A program made the position numbers and the translations under genes. A stretch of 64,000 nucleotides of DNA from contig NZ_WWCT01000001.1 in the NCBI RefSeq assembly GCF_009857605.1, positions 186,001 to 250,000 on the forward strand. The letters are read 5' to 3'. The first letter of the stretch is position 1; each line of letters opens with the position of its first letter. Below the pieces are notes generated by a model, which saw only the letters and a list, made by a program, of their open reading frames with translations, had not been told where the DNA came from and did not search any database. Positions 1 to 8,818 of this stretch are shown piece after piece. The stretch is from Duganella levis (GTDB lineage: Bacteria > Pseudomonadota > Gammaproteobacteria > Burkholderiales > Burkholderiaceae_D).

Positions 1-710
1 AGCGAATGGCTGGCAGCGTCGAAGCTGGCTTGCGACTGGTAGGTCCACGGCGTCAGCGCGCCATTCCACGTCAGCTGGCCGTCCAGCAGATCCTGGCCAT
101 AGCCTAGTTTGACCGCCGTATTCTCGGCCATGCCGGCGCCCGCCACCCGCACTTGCGCGGCCGGTGTCGGACCGGTGAAGACGGTGGTGCGGGTGCCGAG
201 TCCCTGGGCCATGTCCGGCGAGCGCGTGCGGGCTAGCAGGGCGCTGAAATTCTGGTCGCCGCGTTTGAGGCTGTAGTTGCCTTCGAGCGAAGGCGTCAGG
301 CTGCCGTCCTGCAGGATCGAGGTGGAGGCGGTGGTGCTCATGGATACCAGGTCCATCTGCTTGAGCAGCAGATTGGCCACGGTCGGATAGCCGAGCATGT
401 CGATGCCGTTGGCTCCGCCGTTGATGACCTCGATGCGGTCGACTGCTGCGGTCGGGATGCGGCCCAGCACGTCGCCGAGCGCATCGTTTTTGGCGGCCGG
501 GCGCTTGCCGTTGATCAGCACGTTACCGGCGACACCGCGCCCCGCATTGCCGCCATCGAATGTGAAGCCCGGCAGGCGGGTAACCATATCCATCGCGGTC
601 GACGCCTGGAACTGCCTGAAATAATCCGGCGCATAAGACTGCGCGGCCACCTCGGCGGTGAGCGCGCAGGCGAGCAAAACTGCGTGGCGAAGGAAAGTCG
701 GCGGCGTCAT
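1..710 (-). CDS. TonB-dependent receptor, N-terminal part (cut by window edge)
   Basis: The frame is open from the window edge to an ATG at 710 and reads MTPPTFLRHAVLLACA at its N-terminus, a typical signal peptide. The plug domain follows (about residues 30-115), with GNVLINGKRPA, a run ending in the AAVDRIEVINGGANGIDM pattern, and a loop into the first barrel strands. The plug signature (VLINGKRP, RIEVI.GG) is that of outer-membrane TonB-dependent receptors that import large or scarce ligands. About 236 residues are visible, so most of the beta-barrel lies outside the window and the ligand cannot be named. It lies downstream of the secreted protein at 855-2531 on the same strand, with a 144-bp gap that could hold its own promoter. 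Confidence 0.85.
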   Translation of the reverse strand, partial: MTPPTFLRHAVLLACALTAEVAAQSYAPDYFRQFQASTAMDMVTRLPGFTFDGGNAGRGVAGNVLINGKRPAAKNDALGDVLGRIPTAAVDRIEVINGGANGIDMLGYPTVANLLLKQMDLVSMSTTASTSILQDGSLTPSLEGNYSLKRGDQNFSALLARTRSPDMAQGLGTRTTVFTGPTPAAQVRVAGAGMAENTAVKLGYGQDLLDGQLTWNGALTPWTYQSQASFDAASHS

Positions 711-854
711 CCAAACATTGTGCAATGAACACCATCCAAGCGCAAGATACTTGAGGCCGCCAGAGGCTAAATTGCCCATCTAAATCTCATCCCTTGGGAA
801 TCACAATTTTCTGCGAGATTTCTTCCCAAGAGATGCCGCTCCTTCGAAACGCCT

Positions 855-2531
855 TTAAGGGCTTGTCGATTGGGCACATGCGCCGACGCATTCGGAAGCC
901 TTTACACAAAAATTAATGTAATTCTTGGCCGCACCGTTGAAACACGATTGGCCTGCGGGACAGGCTGTCACGCCGGTATGGTTTGAATTGAACCAAAAAC
1001 GGGGTGCATAACCTGCCGCACAAGAGTCCTCGCCGGCGTCACTAGCGTTGATGTATGCAGTCGGCCCTGATGTATTTTTCGTCCCGCACATCGCCACCCA
1101 ATGCGGGGAAGGACCTGCGGCAGGGTAGACCGTTCCAACGGAACCCGTTGCAGGGTTGACTGCCCAGTCACCCTCTGTGCCGCCACCCCAATTCAGTAGA
1201 TTGTAGGAACGTGTAGTGACGATAGCGCCGACGAATTCATACCCATCACGACAATAGTTCGATGGTGCGGTTGGATAAATTGGGTCCATTCCGCTTGGAT
1301 ATAAGTACCAATCCTCATCAACACCGCTGCTTTCCATGTAGATCCAGTCAGCAGAGGTGAAAGCGGCGAGAGTCGAGTCATTACCGGCCCCTTGTGGCAA
1401 GATACCACCGCGGTTTCGCGGCCGAGCACCAGTTTCAGCCACATTGCCATAGGCGTCCGCAGTTCCGCGGCGCGTAAATTTCACATCATTTTTCCACTTG
1501 GTAGCCATCGTTGTTCCCCACCAAGTCGCTAAATTGACGGTGACGAATTTGGCGTACGGGCCTTCGGCGTCAATATACAGTGCGCTAGATGGAAACGAGG
1601 TGTCGCAGATCACATTAGGATATGCGCCTGTTGGCAGGCCATTGCTGCATACCGTAGGGTTGTAGGTTGAATGCCGCCAACGGATCAGGCCAAACGCGTT
1701 GAGGTTTTGGCGGCCATAATAGTACGACTCGGAAAAGCGAACTTGGCCAGACGCATCCTTGACGCTGTATTTTAATTCGACGATCTCCATCGTAGATGGT
1801 AACTCACTTCCACCATTCGGAATATTAGGATCGGACATATTTGAATAGTAGGTCACCGAAGTGACAGCTGCAGCGTATGTTGATGGGTCATATCCATCCA
1901 GCCGAACGCCATTCTGGACATTACTCGTATTGAAATCATAGTGCGAGCTCACCGGTGTGATACGGTCTGGATAAGTCCACTTTCCGCCTCCTACGGGCGT
2001 CATATCCATCTTCTTGTCTGACCAATAGTAGCCGCGGTTTTGCCAATTCGACTTGGCAGCGGCAATATTGGTTGTAGAAAACGACTTGAATAAGAGCCCG
2101 ACTGTTGATGTCGGCTCTGCTACGACATAAATGGAATTGTCCATTCCACCATCCCATAAAAAGTAGCCAGCAGACGGCGATGCATTTGGCGAAAACATCA
2201 AGCTATTACTCACCGTCGGGTGCTTCATGAAACCAGCTTTCAGGTCGCCGTTATACGTTGTCCAGGTTTTAGTGGTCAAGTCATATGCGCGATTATTGGC
2301 ATTGTTAAGTAGCGAATTGGACGTCGTATCGTACATATTGTCAGAGTTGGATAAATGTCCGTTGTATGCGTACTTTGATTTCATGAAGTCCAGCATGTCG
2401 ACAGAGCAGACTTGATTACTGGGTGTCGTGCTAGTGCAGGGTGATGCCGTCCCTGTATATGGTGTAGCGCTGGCTGTTACTGTAGTACCCAATAAAATAG
2501 CGCCGAAGAACATTATTTCCATTGGTTTCAT
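855..2531 (-). CDS. Secreted Cys-rich protein of unknown function
   Basis: A 558-residue protein with a clear signal peptide (about residues 1-22, ending in TASATP). The rest is rich in Ser, Thr, Asn, Tyr and Trp, as in extracellular proteins. Cysteines cluster near the mature N-terminus and in the last 130 residues (CRDGYEF, CGTKN, EDSCAAGYAPRFWF, CPAGQSC, FCVKASECVGACAQ), suggesting disulfide-stabilised ends. No transmembrane helix follows the signal. I recognise no catalytic motif or family. Base composition is visibly more AT-rich than every neighbour, and codon use differs, which suggests recent acquisition. It is transcribed divergently from the sensor kinase at 2648. Confidence 0.75.
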   Translation of the reverse strand: MKPMEIMFFGAILLGTTVTASATPYTGTASPCTSTTPSNQVCSVDMLDFMKSKYAYNGHLSNSDNMYDTTSNSLLNNANNRAYDLTTKTWTTYNGDLKAGFMKHPTVSNSLMFSPNASPSAGYFLWDGGMDNSIYVVAEPTSTVGLLFKSFSTTNIAAAKSNWQNRGYYWSDKKMDMTPVGGGKWTYPDRITPVSSHYDFNTSNVQNGVRLDGYDPSTYAAAVTSVTYYSNMSDPNIPNGGSELPSTMEIVELKYSVKDASGQVRFSESYYYGRQNLNAFGLIRWRHSTYNPTVCSNGLPTGAYPNVICDTSFPSSALYIDAEGPYAKFVTVNLATWWGTTMATKWKNDVKFTRRGTADAYGNVAETGARPRNRGGILPQGAGNDSTLAAFTSADWIYMESSGVDEDWYLYPSGMDPIYPTAPSNYCRDGYEFVGAIVTTRSYNLLNWGGGTEGDWAVNPATGSVGTVYPAAGPSPHWVAMCGTKNTSGPTAYINASDAGEDSCAAGYAPRFWFNSNHTGVTACPAGQSCFNGAAKNYINFCVKASECVGACAQSTSP

Positions 2532-2647
2532 GATTACCTTTAGGTGGTTGTAAGAAATCGGTGTACTTCTTGATTGGTCAGGCCGTGCTATCTCTATTTT
2601 GTCACTTCTAATATAGAATATGCCAACTCTTTTTAGTTCGGCATAAC

Positions 2648-5629
2648 ATGGTAGGTCGTTCCATTCTCTTTTTGCTGCTTCTGTTGTTGGACACGTTGGC
2701 CGCAGCGGCGGAAGTGCAAACGCCGATCGCCATGCACCATACGAGCTGGACCGCCCGCGAGGGCGCGCCGCAGATGGTGATGACCATGACCCAGACCCGC
2801 GACGGCTGGTTGTGGCTGGGCGGTAGCAACGGCCTGTTCCGCTTCGATGGCGTACGGTTTGAACCGTATGATCGCCCGTTACCTTCGGCCGGCGTTGCCA
2901 TCCTTAATGCTTTCGACGACGGTTCGCTGTGGATCGGCTATCGCTATGGTGGCGTCAGCGTGCTGTCGCGCGGGCAGCTGCGCAACTACGGTGAGCAGGA
3001 CGGCTTGCCGGCCAACGCTGCCGTCTGGGGACTGGAGCATGATAGCCAGGGCCGCATGTGGGCCGCCACAAACCGCGGCTTGTTCTATCTGGACGGTAAG
3101 CGCTGGCTCGCCGCCGGCGCGGATTTCGCGTTGCCCACGGTCGGATTCAAGACGCTGATGCTGGACCGGCAGCATAACTTGTGGGCGCAAGGTAATAACG
3201 GTGTTTATCAATTGAGGGCAGACGAACGCCGCTTCACCAAGGCGGGGCCGGAAAATGGTACCGGCGTGCTGTTCCAGTTCCCGGACGATAGTGTCTGGAG
3301 CTGGGATGCCTTGCATAGTGTGGCGCGGCGGCTGACACAGCCAGCCAATGGCGCACCGGCGCAACCGTTACCGCTGGCCGACGATCTGGCCAGCCTGCTG
3401 GTCGACAGCCAGGGTGGCTTGTGGGCCGGACGCGTGGCTTCGGTGGAATATCACACCGCGCACGGTATCCAGCGCAGCGGCCGGGAGCAGGGACTCAGCG
3501 GGCAATGGGTGGCCGCCATTTTTGAAGACCGCGAAGGCAACGTCTGGACCTCCACCTCGACCGGCGTCGATCGCTTTCGCCATCAGCGCATCTTGCCGGT
3601 TCAAGTTGGCAATGACGCCGTCAGCAGTCCGTTGGCGGCAGATGTCGACGGTGGCGTTTGGGTCGGCAATGTGCACTTTACGAAACAGGATAACGGCGCG
3701 TTTGCCCAGCATGCTTTGAAGTTAACGCCGGTGATTGCTGGTGAAGACGGTCCGAGCGCGCTCTATCGTGACCCCGCTGGCGTCCAATGGTTCGGCGCTA
3801 ACGGCCGCATATGGCGCCAAAATGGGCAGCAACTACACGTGATTCCAGGTCCGCCGAACATTGACTTGGGCTGGGCCTTGAGCCTGTCTTCCGATGATAC
3901 CGGCGCGCTGTGGACGGTCTGGCCGCGCGGGCTGCTTCGCCTGGATGCAAATGAGCATTGGCGGGATATGACCGCCGATACTGGTCTGAAGAACGAGACG
4001 CCGCGTGTATCGGCCAGTTCGCCCCGGCAAGGGCTGTGGTTGGGTTATGCGCGCAGCCGGGTATTGCAGTTGCAGGGCGGCCGTTGGCGCCGTTACGGCG
4101 CGTCAGAGGGGCTGGATGTTGGCATGGTCGAGGCCATGCATGTGAAGAACAACCACGTCTGGGTCGGCGGAGAGAAGGGCACGGCGTTGCGCCATGCTGA
4201 CCGATTTATCCCGCTGGTCGGGCTGGATGGGCGGGCTTTCGACGGCGTCTCCGGCATCGTGGAATTGGACAATGGCGATCTCTGGATCGACAGCGGCGGT
4301 GGCCTGATCAGGATTGCTGCGAGCGAAATCAGCAAGCTGGTGGCGCTCACCGGCTATCGTGTCCGCTATGAGGTGCTGGACGTTCTGGACGGCTTGTCAG
4401 GTAATACCCCGATGCGCTACCCGTTGCCGTCGATGGTCCAGACCACGGATGCCAAGCTGTGGCTGTCGACTAATTCCGGCATCTTCCGGCTCGATGCGCT
4501 GGAACGGCAAACACCGAAGCCGGCGGCCGCAGTGCTGATCCGCTCACTTGGGCCTCCCGGCCAATCCAGTCCGGCACATCCCGGCATGCGTCTGGCGCAG
4601 GGCACCACGGCGCTACAGATCGACTACACGGCGCTGGCGCTGGCAATGCCGGAGCGGGTGACGTTCCGTTACCGGCTGGAGGGCATCGATACGCAGTGGC
4701 AGCAGGTCGGCACGCGCCGGACGGCGTACTACAACAATCTGGGACCGGGCGATTACAGCTTCCGCGTGGAGGCAAGCAATTACGCCGGCGAGTGGGCCGA
4801 GCAACCCAGCAAGCTCGATTTCAGTATCGCGCCGACCATTCCGCAAAGCTGGTGGTTCAAGACGCTGTGCGCTCTGGCGCTGCTGGCGGCATGCTGGCTG
4901 CTCTATCGCCGGCGCATGCACAACTTTGCGGCGCAGGCGGTAGCGCGGCTGGAAGAGCGTACCCAGGAACGCGAACGCATCGCCCGCGAGTTGCACGACA
5001 CCTTGCTGCAATCGGTGCAGGCCATGATTTTGCATGTGCATGCGGCAACGTTAAAGCTGCCGGCGCCCGATCCGGCCCGCATCCAGATTGAACAGGCTTT
5101 GCAGCAAGCCGACGACGTCATGGTGGAAGGCCGCGAGCGCGTGCGCGATCTGCGCGACAACGAGCCGGAGCAGCAAAACCTGGTGGAAGCGATACGCGCT
5201 GCCGACAACCGCCTCCGCGCACCGGGCGTGGCGTCGTTGCAGGTGTCGGTTGATGGCGAAGTGCGCCAGCTGCATCCGGCCATCTACCCTGAAGTGTTGT
5301 CGATAGTGTGCGAAGCCATCGCCAACGCTTACCGTCATGCAAACGCCGGCCGCATCGATGTCCGGATAGACTACCGCACCGCCGAACTGCGGATCATCAT
5401 CAGCGACGATGGCGTCGGCATCCCGGCCGACATTGTCGCGGCCGGCGGACGCAGCAATCACTGGGGCATCTGCGGCATGCGCGAGCGTGCGGCACGGATC
5501 AAGGCCAAGCTGGTACTGCGCAGCGATGTCGGCGCGGGAACGGAGTGGCGCTTGACCTTGCCAGGCGTGCTGGCGTATCAGGCGTCGTCACGCCGGTTCA
5601 GGTTTTGGCGTCGCCCGCTTGCCGCATGA
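2648..5629 (+). CDS. Sensor histidine kinase with periplasmic two-component-regulator propeller
   Basis: A 993-residue membrane kinase. A signal/anchor (residues 1-20) is followed by many propeller repeats (pattern DGxLWxGxxxGLxRFDG) filling residues 25 to about 640, then a Y_Y_Y domain (about 660-730, YRLEGIDTQWQQ), one transmembrane helix (about 735-757), a HisKA_3 dimerisation region with phospho-acceptor H783 in RELHDTLLQ, and a HATPase_c domain ending near 975. This is the architecture of periplasmic ligand sensors that phosphorylate NarL-type regulators. No response regulator is adjacent, so the partner is elsewhere or this kinase acts on a distant regulator. Its 3' end overlaps the convergent AraC gene by 32 bp. 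Confidence 0.9.
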   Translation: MVGRSILFLLLLLLDTLAAAAEVQTPIAMHHTSWTAREGAPQMVMTMTQTRDGWLWLGGSNGLFRFDGVRFEPYDRPLPSAGVAILNAFDDGSLWIGYRYGGVSVLSRGQLRNYGEQDGLPANAAVWGLEHDSQGRMWAATNRGLFYLDGKRWLAAGADFALPTVGFKTLMLDRQHNLWAQGNNGVYQLRADERRFTKAGPENGTGVLFQFPDDSVWSWDALHSVARRLTQPANGAPAQPLPLADDLASLLVDSQGGLWAGRVASVEYHTAHGIQRSGREQGLSGQWVAAIFEDREGNVWTSTSTGVDRFRHQRILPVQVGNDAVSSPLAADVDGGVWVGNVHFTKQDNGAFAQHALKLTPVIAGEDGPSALYRDPAGVQWFGANGRIWRQNGQQLHVIPGPPNIDLGWALSLSSDDTGALWTVWPRGLLRLDANEHWRDMTADTGLKNETPRVSASSPRQGLWLGYARSRVLQLQGGRWRRYGASEGLDVGMVEAMHVKNNHVWVGGEKGTALRHADRFIPLVGLDGRAFDGVSGIVELDNGDLWIDSGGGLIRIAASEISKLVALTGYRVRYEVLDVLDGLSGNTPMRYPLPSMVQTTDAKLWLSTNSGIFRLDALERQTPKPAAAVLIRSLGPPGQSSPAHPGMRLAQGTTALQIDYTALALAMPERVTFRYRLEGIDTQWQQVGTRRTAYYNNLGPGDYSFRVEASNYAGEWAEQPSKLDFSIAPTIPQSWWFKTLCALALLAACWLLYRRRMHNFAAQAVARLEERTQERERIARELHDTLLQSVQAMILHVHAATLKLPAPDPARIQIEQALQQADDVMVEGRERVRDLRDNEPEQQNLVEAIRAADNRLRAPGVASLQVSVDGEVRQLHPAIYPEVLSIVCEAIANAYRHANAGRIDVRIDYRTAELRIIISDDGVGIPADIVAAGGRSNHWGICGMRERAARIKAKLVLRSDVGAGTEWRLTLPGVLAYQASSRRFRFWRRPLAA

Positions 5630-6584
5630 CGGGCTGCATTTTGCGCCAGGCGCCGGGTGTCATGCCGGCCCAGTTTTTAAAGGCGGCCTGGAACGGGCTT
5701 TGTTCTGAATAGCCCAACAGGAACGCCACCTCGCTGACGCGGATCGCCGGATCGGCCAGGTAATCCTTGGCGCGCTGGAACAGCGCTTCGTGCAGCAATT
5801 TGCGGAAGCTGCTGCCTTCGTTGGTCAGCAACTGCTGCAACTTGCGCGGCGACATCTGCAATTCTTCCGCCACCGCCTCCACGCTGAGCTTGCCGCTGGC
5901 CAGGCTGGCCGCGATGCGCTGCCGCACGCTACAGACGATGCTGCTTTCGTCGGCTAGCTGCAATTGCTCTTCCGCTTTTTGCAGCAGGATCTGATTGGTG
6001 GCCGCATCGCCGAACAGCACCGCTTGATGCAGGAACGTCCGCTCGAAGACCAGCTTGGTCATCGGTTGCGAGAACTTGGCAGGCTGGCCGAAAATTTCCT
6101 GGTAGACCTCGGCGTTGGCCGGGCGTGGGAAAGTGAAATGCGCTTCAAACGTCTGCTGCGGCCGGCCCGTCAGGTGGCGCGCGACCGCCGCCCACGAGGC
6201 CAATGCCAGCTGCATGAAGATCGGCGAAACCGGGCCGAGGTAGGGCAGCCATTGCAGTTCGGCCCGATCGCCTTCTACCTGTAGTCCGGTCGCATTGACT
6301 TCTTGTATCAAGCGTTCGTAACGCTGCATCACCGTAATGGCCTGCGCCAGATTGACGCAGCTCATGGCGGCAAAGCCGAGCATGCTGTAATCGCTGGGCT
6401 GGATGGCGGCGCCGACGCGCAAAGGCAGCGCGGCGTCGCCGGTGAGCGCGATGGCCTCTTCGTACAGCGCCAGCCAGGCTTCGGATGACATGGTCTGCGC
6501 CGGATCGCGCATAGGCTGTGTGTGGCCGTGGCGGCGTAAATAATTCAGTAACGGCAGTACGATCGCTACCTTGACTTGCCCCAT
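5598..6584 (-). CDS. AraC-family transcriptional regulator
   Basis: A 328-residue protein. The N-terminal half (about 15-195) resembles the arabinose-binding-type effector domain found in OruR/ArgR-like AraC regulators (PF12625 type; FxxLGFAAMSC-like segment). The C-terminal 100 residues carry the two helix-turn-helix motifs: VEAVAEELQMSPRKLQQLL and the second near IRVSEVAFLLGYSEQSPFQAAFKNWAG, followed by MTPGAWR. It is divergent from the amidase at 6697 with about 110 bp between them, so the amidase is its most likely target. Convergent overlap with the kinase gene suggests no functional link on that side. The effector is unknown. Confidence 0.9.
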   Translation of the reverse strand: MGQVKVAIVLPLLNYLRRHGHTQPMRDPAQTMSSEAWLALYEEAIALTGDAALPLRVGAAIQPSDYSMLGFAAMSCVNLAQAITVMQRYERLIQEVNATGLQVEGDRAELQWLPYLGPVSPIFMQLALASWAAVARHLTGRPQQTFEAHFTFPRPANAEVYQEIFGQPAKFSQPMTKLVFERTFLHQAVLFGDAATNQILLQKAEEQLQLADESSIVCSVRQRIAASLASGKLSVEAVAEELQMSPRKLQQLLTNEGSSFRKLLHEALFQRAKDYLADPAIRVSEVAFLLGYSEQSPFQAAFKNWAGMTPGAWRKMQPVMRQAGDAKT

Positions 6585-6696
6585 GGTCTGACTGGCTCCG
6601 GATGTGCGCGAATTCTCAATTTTGGGAGGAATTCCCTCAAGACCATTAGGGTCTCAGCTGAGCATAATAGCTCGGGTCCACAAAATTAAGAAGTCC

Positions 6697-8106
6697 ATGC
6701 ACAACTTTAAGCGTAACCTGCTGGAGCCGGATGCGGTCGGCCTGTTGGCCGATCTGCGGCGCGGTGTTTTGACGTCGGTTCAACTGGTGGAATCGCATCT
6801 GGCGCGCATCGAGCGCACGCAGCCACAAATGAACGGCGCCACGCAGATTTTCCGCGATGCCGCGCTTGCCAAGGCGCAGCAGCTGGATCGTGGTGGCGAT
6901 AAATCGCTGCCGTTGTTCGGCTTGCCGTGCAGCGTCAAGGAGACGTTTGGCCTCGCCGGCCAGCAAGTAACAGCTGGTTCGCTGCGCATGCAACCGGAAG
7001 TACATCAGCAGGACGCCGACATCGTCCAGCGCCTGAAGGCGGCCGGCGCCGTCGTGATCGCGCGCAGCAATGTGCCGGAGTTTGCGATGACGGCCGAGTC
7101 CACCAATTTGCGCTACGGCCGCACCAGCAATCCGCTGGATTTGACGCGGGCGGCCGGCGGTTCCAGCGGCGGCGAGGGGGCATTGGTCGGTGCGGGCGGT
7201 TCGGTGTTTGGCGTCGGTTCCGATATTCTCGGCTCGATCCGCATTCCGGCGGCGTTCTGCGGCGTGGTCGGCTTCAAGCCGCATTCGGCGGCGGTCAGTC
7301 AGCGCGGCACCTGGCCTACGGTCACTGGCAATACCAAAAGTTGGCTGGCATTGGGACCGCTGACCCGCAGCGTGCGTGATGCCGAGCTGGTATACAACGT
7401 GATCGCCGACCAGCCCGCACAGGCTTGTCCGGCCGCCGCCGGCCGCCTGATCGTGCCACGTAACTTTGCTCTGACGATGCGTTTGCCATGCATCGCCCAG
7501 GCGCTGGAAGCCGCGACGAGCGCACTGCTGCAACAGGGCTATCAAAAAGATGATCAGGACTTCACCGAAACGCGCCAGCTTTACCTGAACATTCCCAAGC
7601 TCATCCTCGACGACTTTTACGACGACTGGGTACGGTTGCTTTCCACGCCGCAGCACGGCCGCTTTTCGCCGTTCAAGGAATTGCTGGCGCAACTGATCGG
7701 CAAGCCCACCGTCGATTCCGGCCTGTTGCGCTGGACGCTGATCGCGCCGTTGCTCAAGCCACGCAGCGCCGGCAAGGTTGCGGAAATCGCCGCCCAGTTC
7801 GCCGCTGCGCGTACGCGCTTTCACGCGATGCTGGGCAACGACGGCATCCTGGTGCTGCCGACGCTGGGCCTGCTCGCACCCAAGCATGGCGAGATGAACC
7901 GGCTGTCGCTGAAGCCTGGCGTCAACGGCCTGTTCACCGCCCACACGCTGGGCAACTACCTGGATCTGCCCGCCATGGCGATCCCGGCGTGGAAGTTCCG
8001 CGACCGGCTGACCGGCCTGCCGCCAAGCATCTCCGTGATGTGCGCGCCGGGTGCGGAGTCCCGTTTGTTTGCGGCGGCCAAGCGGATCGAAGCGGCGCTC
8101 AACTAG
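6697..8106 (+). CDS. Amidase signature family enzyme
   Basis: Hydrolyses amide bonds; the substrate is unknown. The protein of about 469 residues has the amidase-signature core: the catalytic Lys in CSVKETFGL, the Gly/Ser-rich loop AAGGSSGGEGALV, and the nucleophile region GSDILGSIRIPAAFCG, which give the Ser-cisSer-Lys triad. Length and the C-terminal GNYLDLPAMAIP motif fit fatty-acid-amide-hydrolase-like amidases. I place the start at ATG 6697 (MHNFKRNLLEPDAV) because the 31 upstream codons show no family similarity and the sequence preceding them is intergenic in character; the ribosome site before 6697 (AAGAAG) is weak. It faces the AraC regulator divergently. Confidence 0.88.
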   Translation: MHNFKRNLLEPDAVGLLADLRRGVLTSVQLVESHLARIERTQPQMNGATQIFRDAALAKAQQLDRGGDKSLPLFGLPCSVKETFGLAGQQVTAGSLRMQPEVHQQDADIVQRLKAAGAVVIARSNVPEFAMTAESTNLRYGRTSNPLDLTRAAGGSSGGEGALVGAGGSVFGVGSDILGSIRIPAAFCGVVGFKPHSAAVSQRGTWPTVTGNTKSWLALGPLTRSVRDAELVYNVIADQPAQACPAAAGRLIVPRNFALTMRLPCIAQALEAATSALLQQGYQKDDQDFTETRQLYLNIPKLILDDFYDDWVRLLSTPQHGRFSPFKELLAQLIGKPTVDSGLLRWTLIAPLLKPRSAGKVAEIAAQFAAARTRFHAMLGNDGILVLPTLGLLAPKHGEMNRLSLKPGVNGLFTAHTLGNYLDLPAMAIPAWKFRDRLTGLPPSISVMCAPGAESRLFAAAKRIEAALN

Positions 8107-8185
8107 CGCCATGCCTTTTGGCAGGGCCGTCATCGCGCGCGCAGGCGGTAAGATCGCAGCTTCAATCATCACCTAGGACGCGATC

Positions 8186-8815
8186 ATGACCGATACCCAA
8201 TCCACACCAGCACGCCTGCCGATCGGTTCCGCCGACGGCGTGGCCTTCGATGTCGTCGCCTGGGGGCCGGCCCACGCCGATGTAGACTTCAGCGTGGCCT
8301 GCATGTTCGAGCATGAAGTGAATGGCGCCGCCATCGCCGGCGGCCTGCTGGAACTGGACGAGGCGCTGGGCAAGCAACTGACGCGCTTGCGCACCGACGG
8401 CTTTTTCGGCGGCCAGCCGATGGAGACCTTGCTGATCACGCAACCGCCGACCGGCGTCACGCCGCGCGCGGTGCTGGTGATCGGCCTCGGCGATCCGGCC
8501 ACGCTGGATGGCGAACGGCTGCGGCAAGCTACCCGCGTCGCCATGCGCGAAGCGATCCGCTACGGCGCGCGCAGCATGGCTTTCGCCCCGAGCGTGCTGG
8601 ATGCCGGTCACATCAATAATGCGGGATTGAATATGCAGGAAGTGATGCTGGATGGCATGCTCAGCGCCTTGCGCACCGAGCTGGCGCTGGCCGCGGCCGG
8701 TCTGACGGCTCGGCCTGCGCTGCAGCAATGCACGTTTGACGTCGGCGCGCCGCGCCTGGCTGGCGCGGCGGAGTCCTTCGCTGCTGCGTTTGAAGGACTG
8801 TTTGAGGCCGACTAG
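8186..8815 (+). CDS. Stand-alone M17 leucyl-aminopeptidase N-terminal domain protein
   Basis: A 209-residue protein whose body (FDVVAWGPAHADVDFSVACMFEHE, ALGKQLTRLRTDGFFGG, VLVIGLGDPATLDGERLRQA) matches the macro-like N-terminal domain of M17 aminopeptidases (PepA). The C-terminal metal-dependent peptidase domain is entirely absent: there is no NTDAEGR or related motif, and the frame ends at a normal stop. It is therefore not expected to be a peptidase; in PepA the N-domain mediates hexamer contacts and DNA binding, so a regulatory or accessory role is possible. AGGAC precedes the ATG at good spacing. A 3-bp gap separates it from the convergent symporter gene. Confidence 0.75.
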   Translation: MTDTQSTPARLPIGSADGVAFDVVAWGPAHADVDFSVACMFEHEVNGAAIAGGLLELDEALGKQLTRLRTDGFFGGQPMETLLITQPPTGVTPRAVLVIGLGDPATLDGERLRQATRVAMREAIRYGARSMAFAPSVLDAGHINNAGLNMQEVMLDGMLSALRTELALAAAGLTARPALQQCTFDVGAPRLAGAAESFAAAFEGLFEAD

Positions 8816-8818
8816 TGC

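Noticed and set aside
6620..6670. Short dyads CTCAGCTGAG, GGAATTCC and AGACC-ATTAG-GGTCT between the AraC gene and the amidase as an AraC operator.
   Set aside because: AraC-family sites are usually direct repeats, and the arms are only 4-5 bases; too weak to list as a feature.
6646..8172. A 508-codon frame on the minus strand opposite the amidase.
   Set aside because: Composition (Arg, Gln, Ala, His rich) is that of an antisense shadow in high-GC DNA, and the plus strand encodes a well-conserved amidase.
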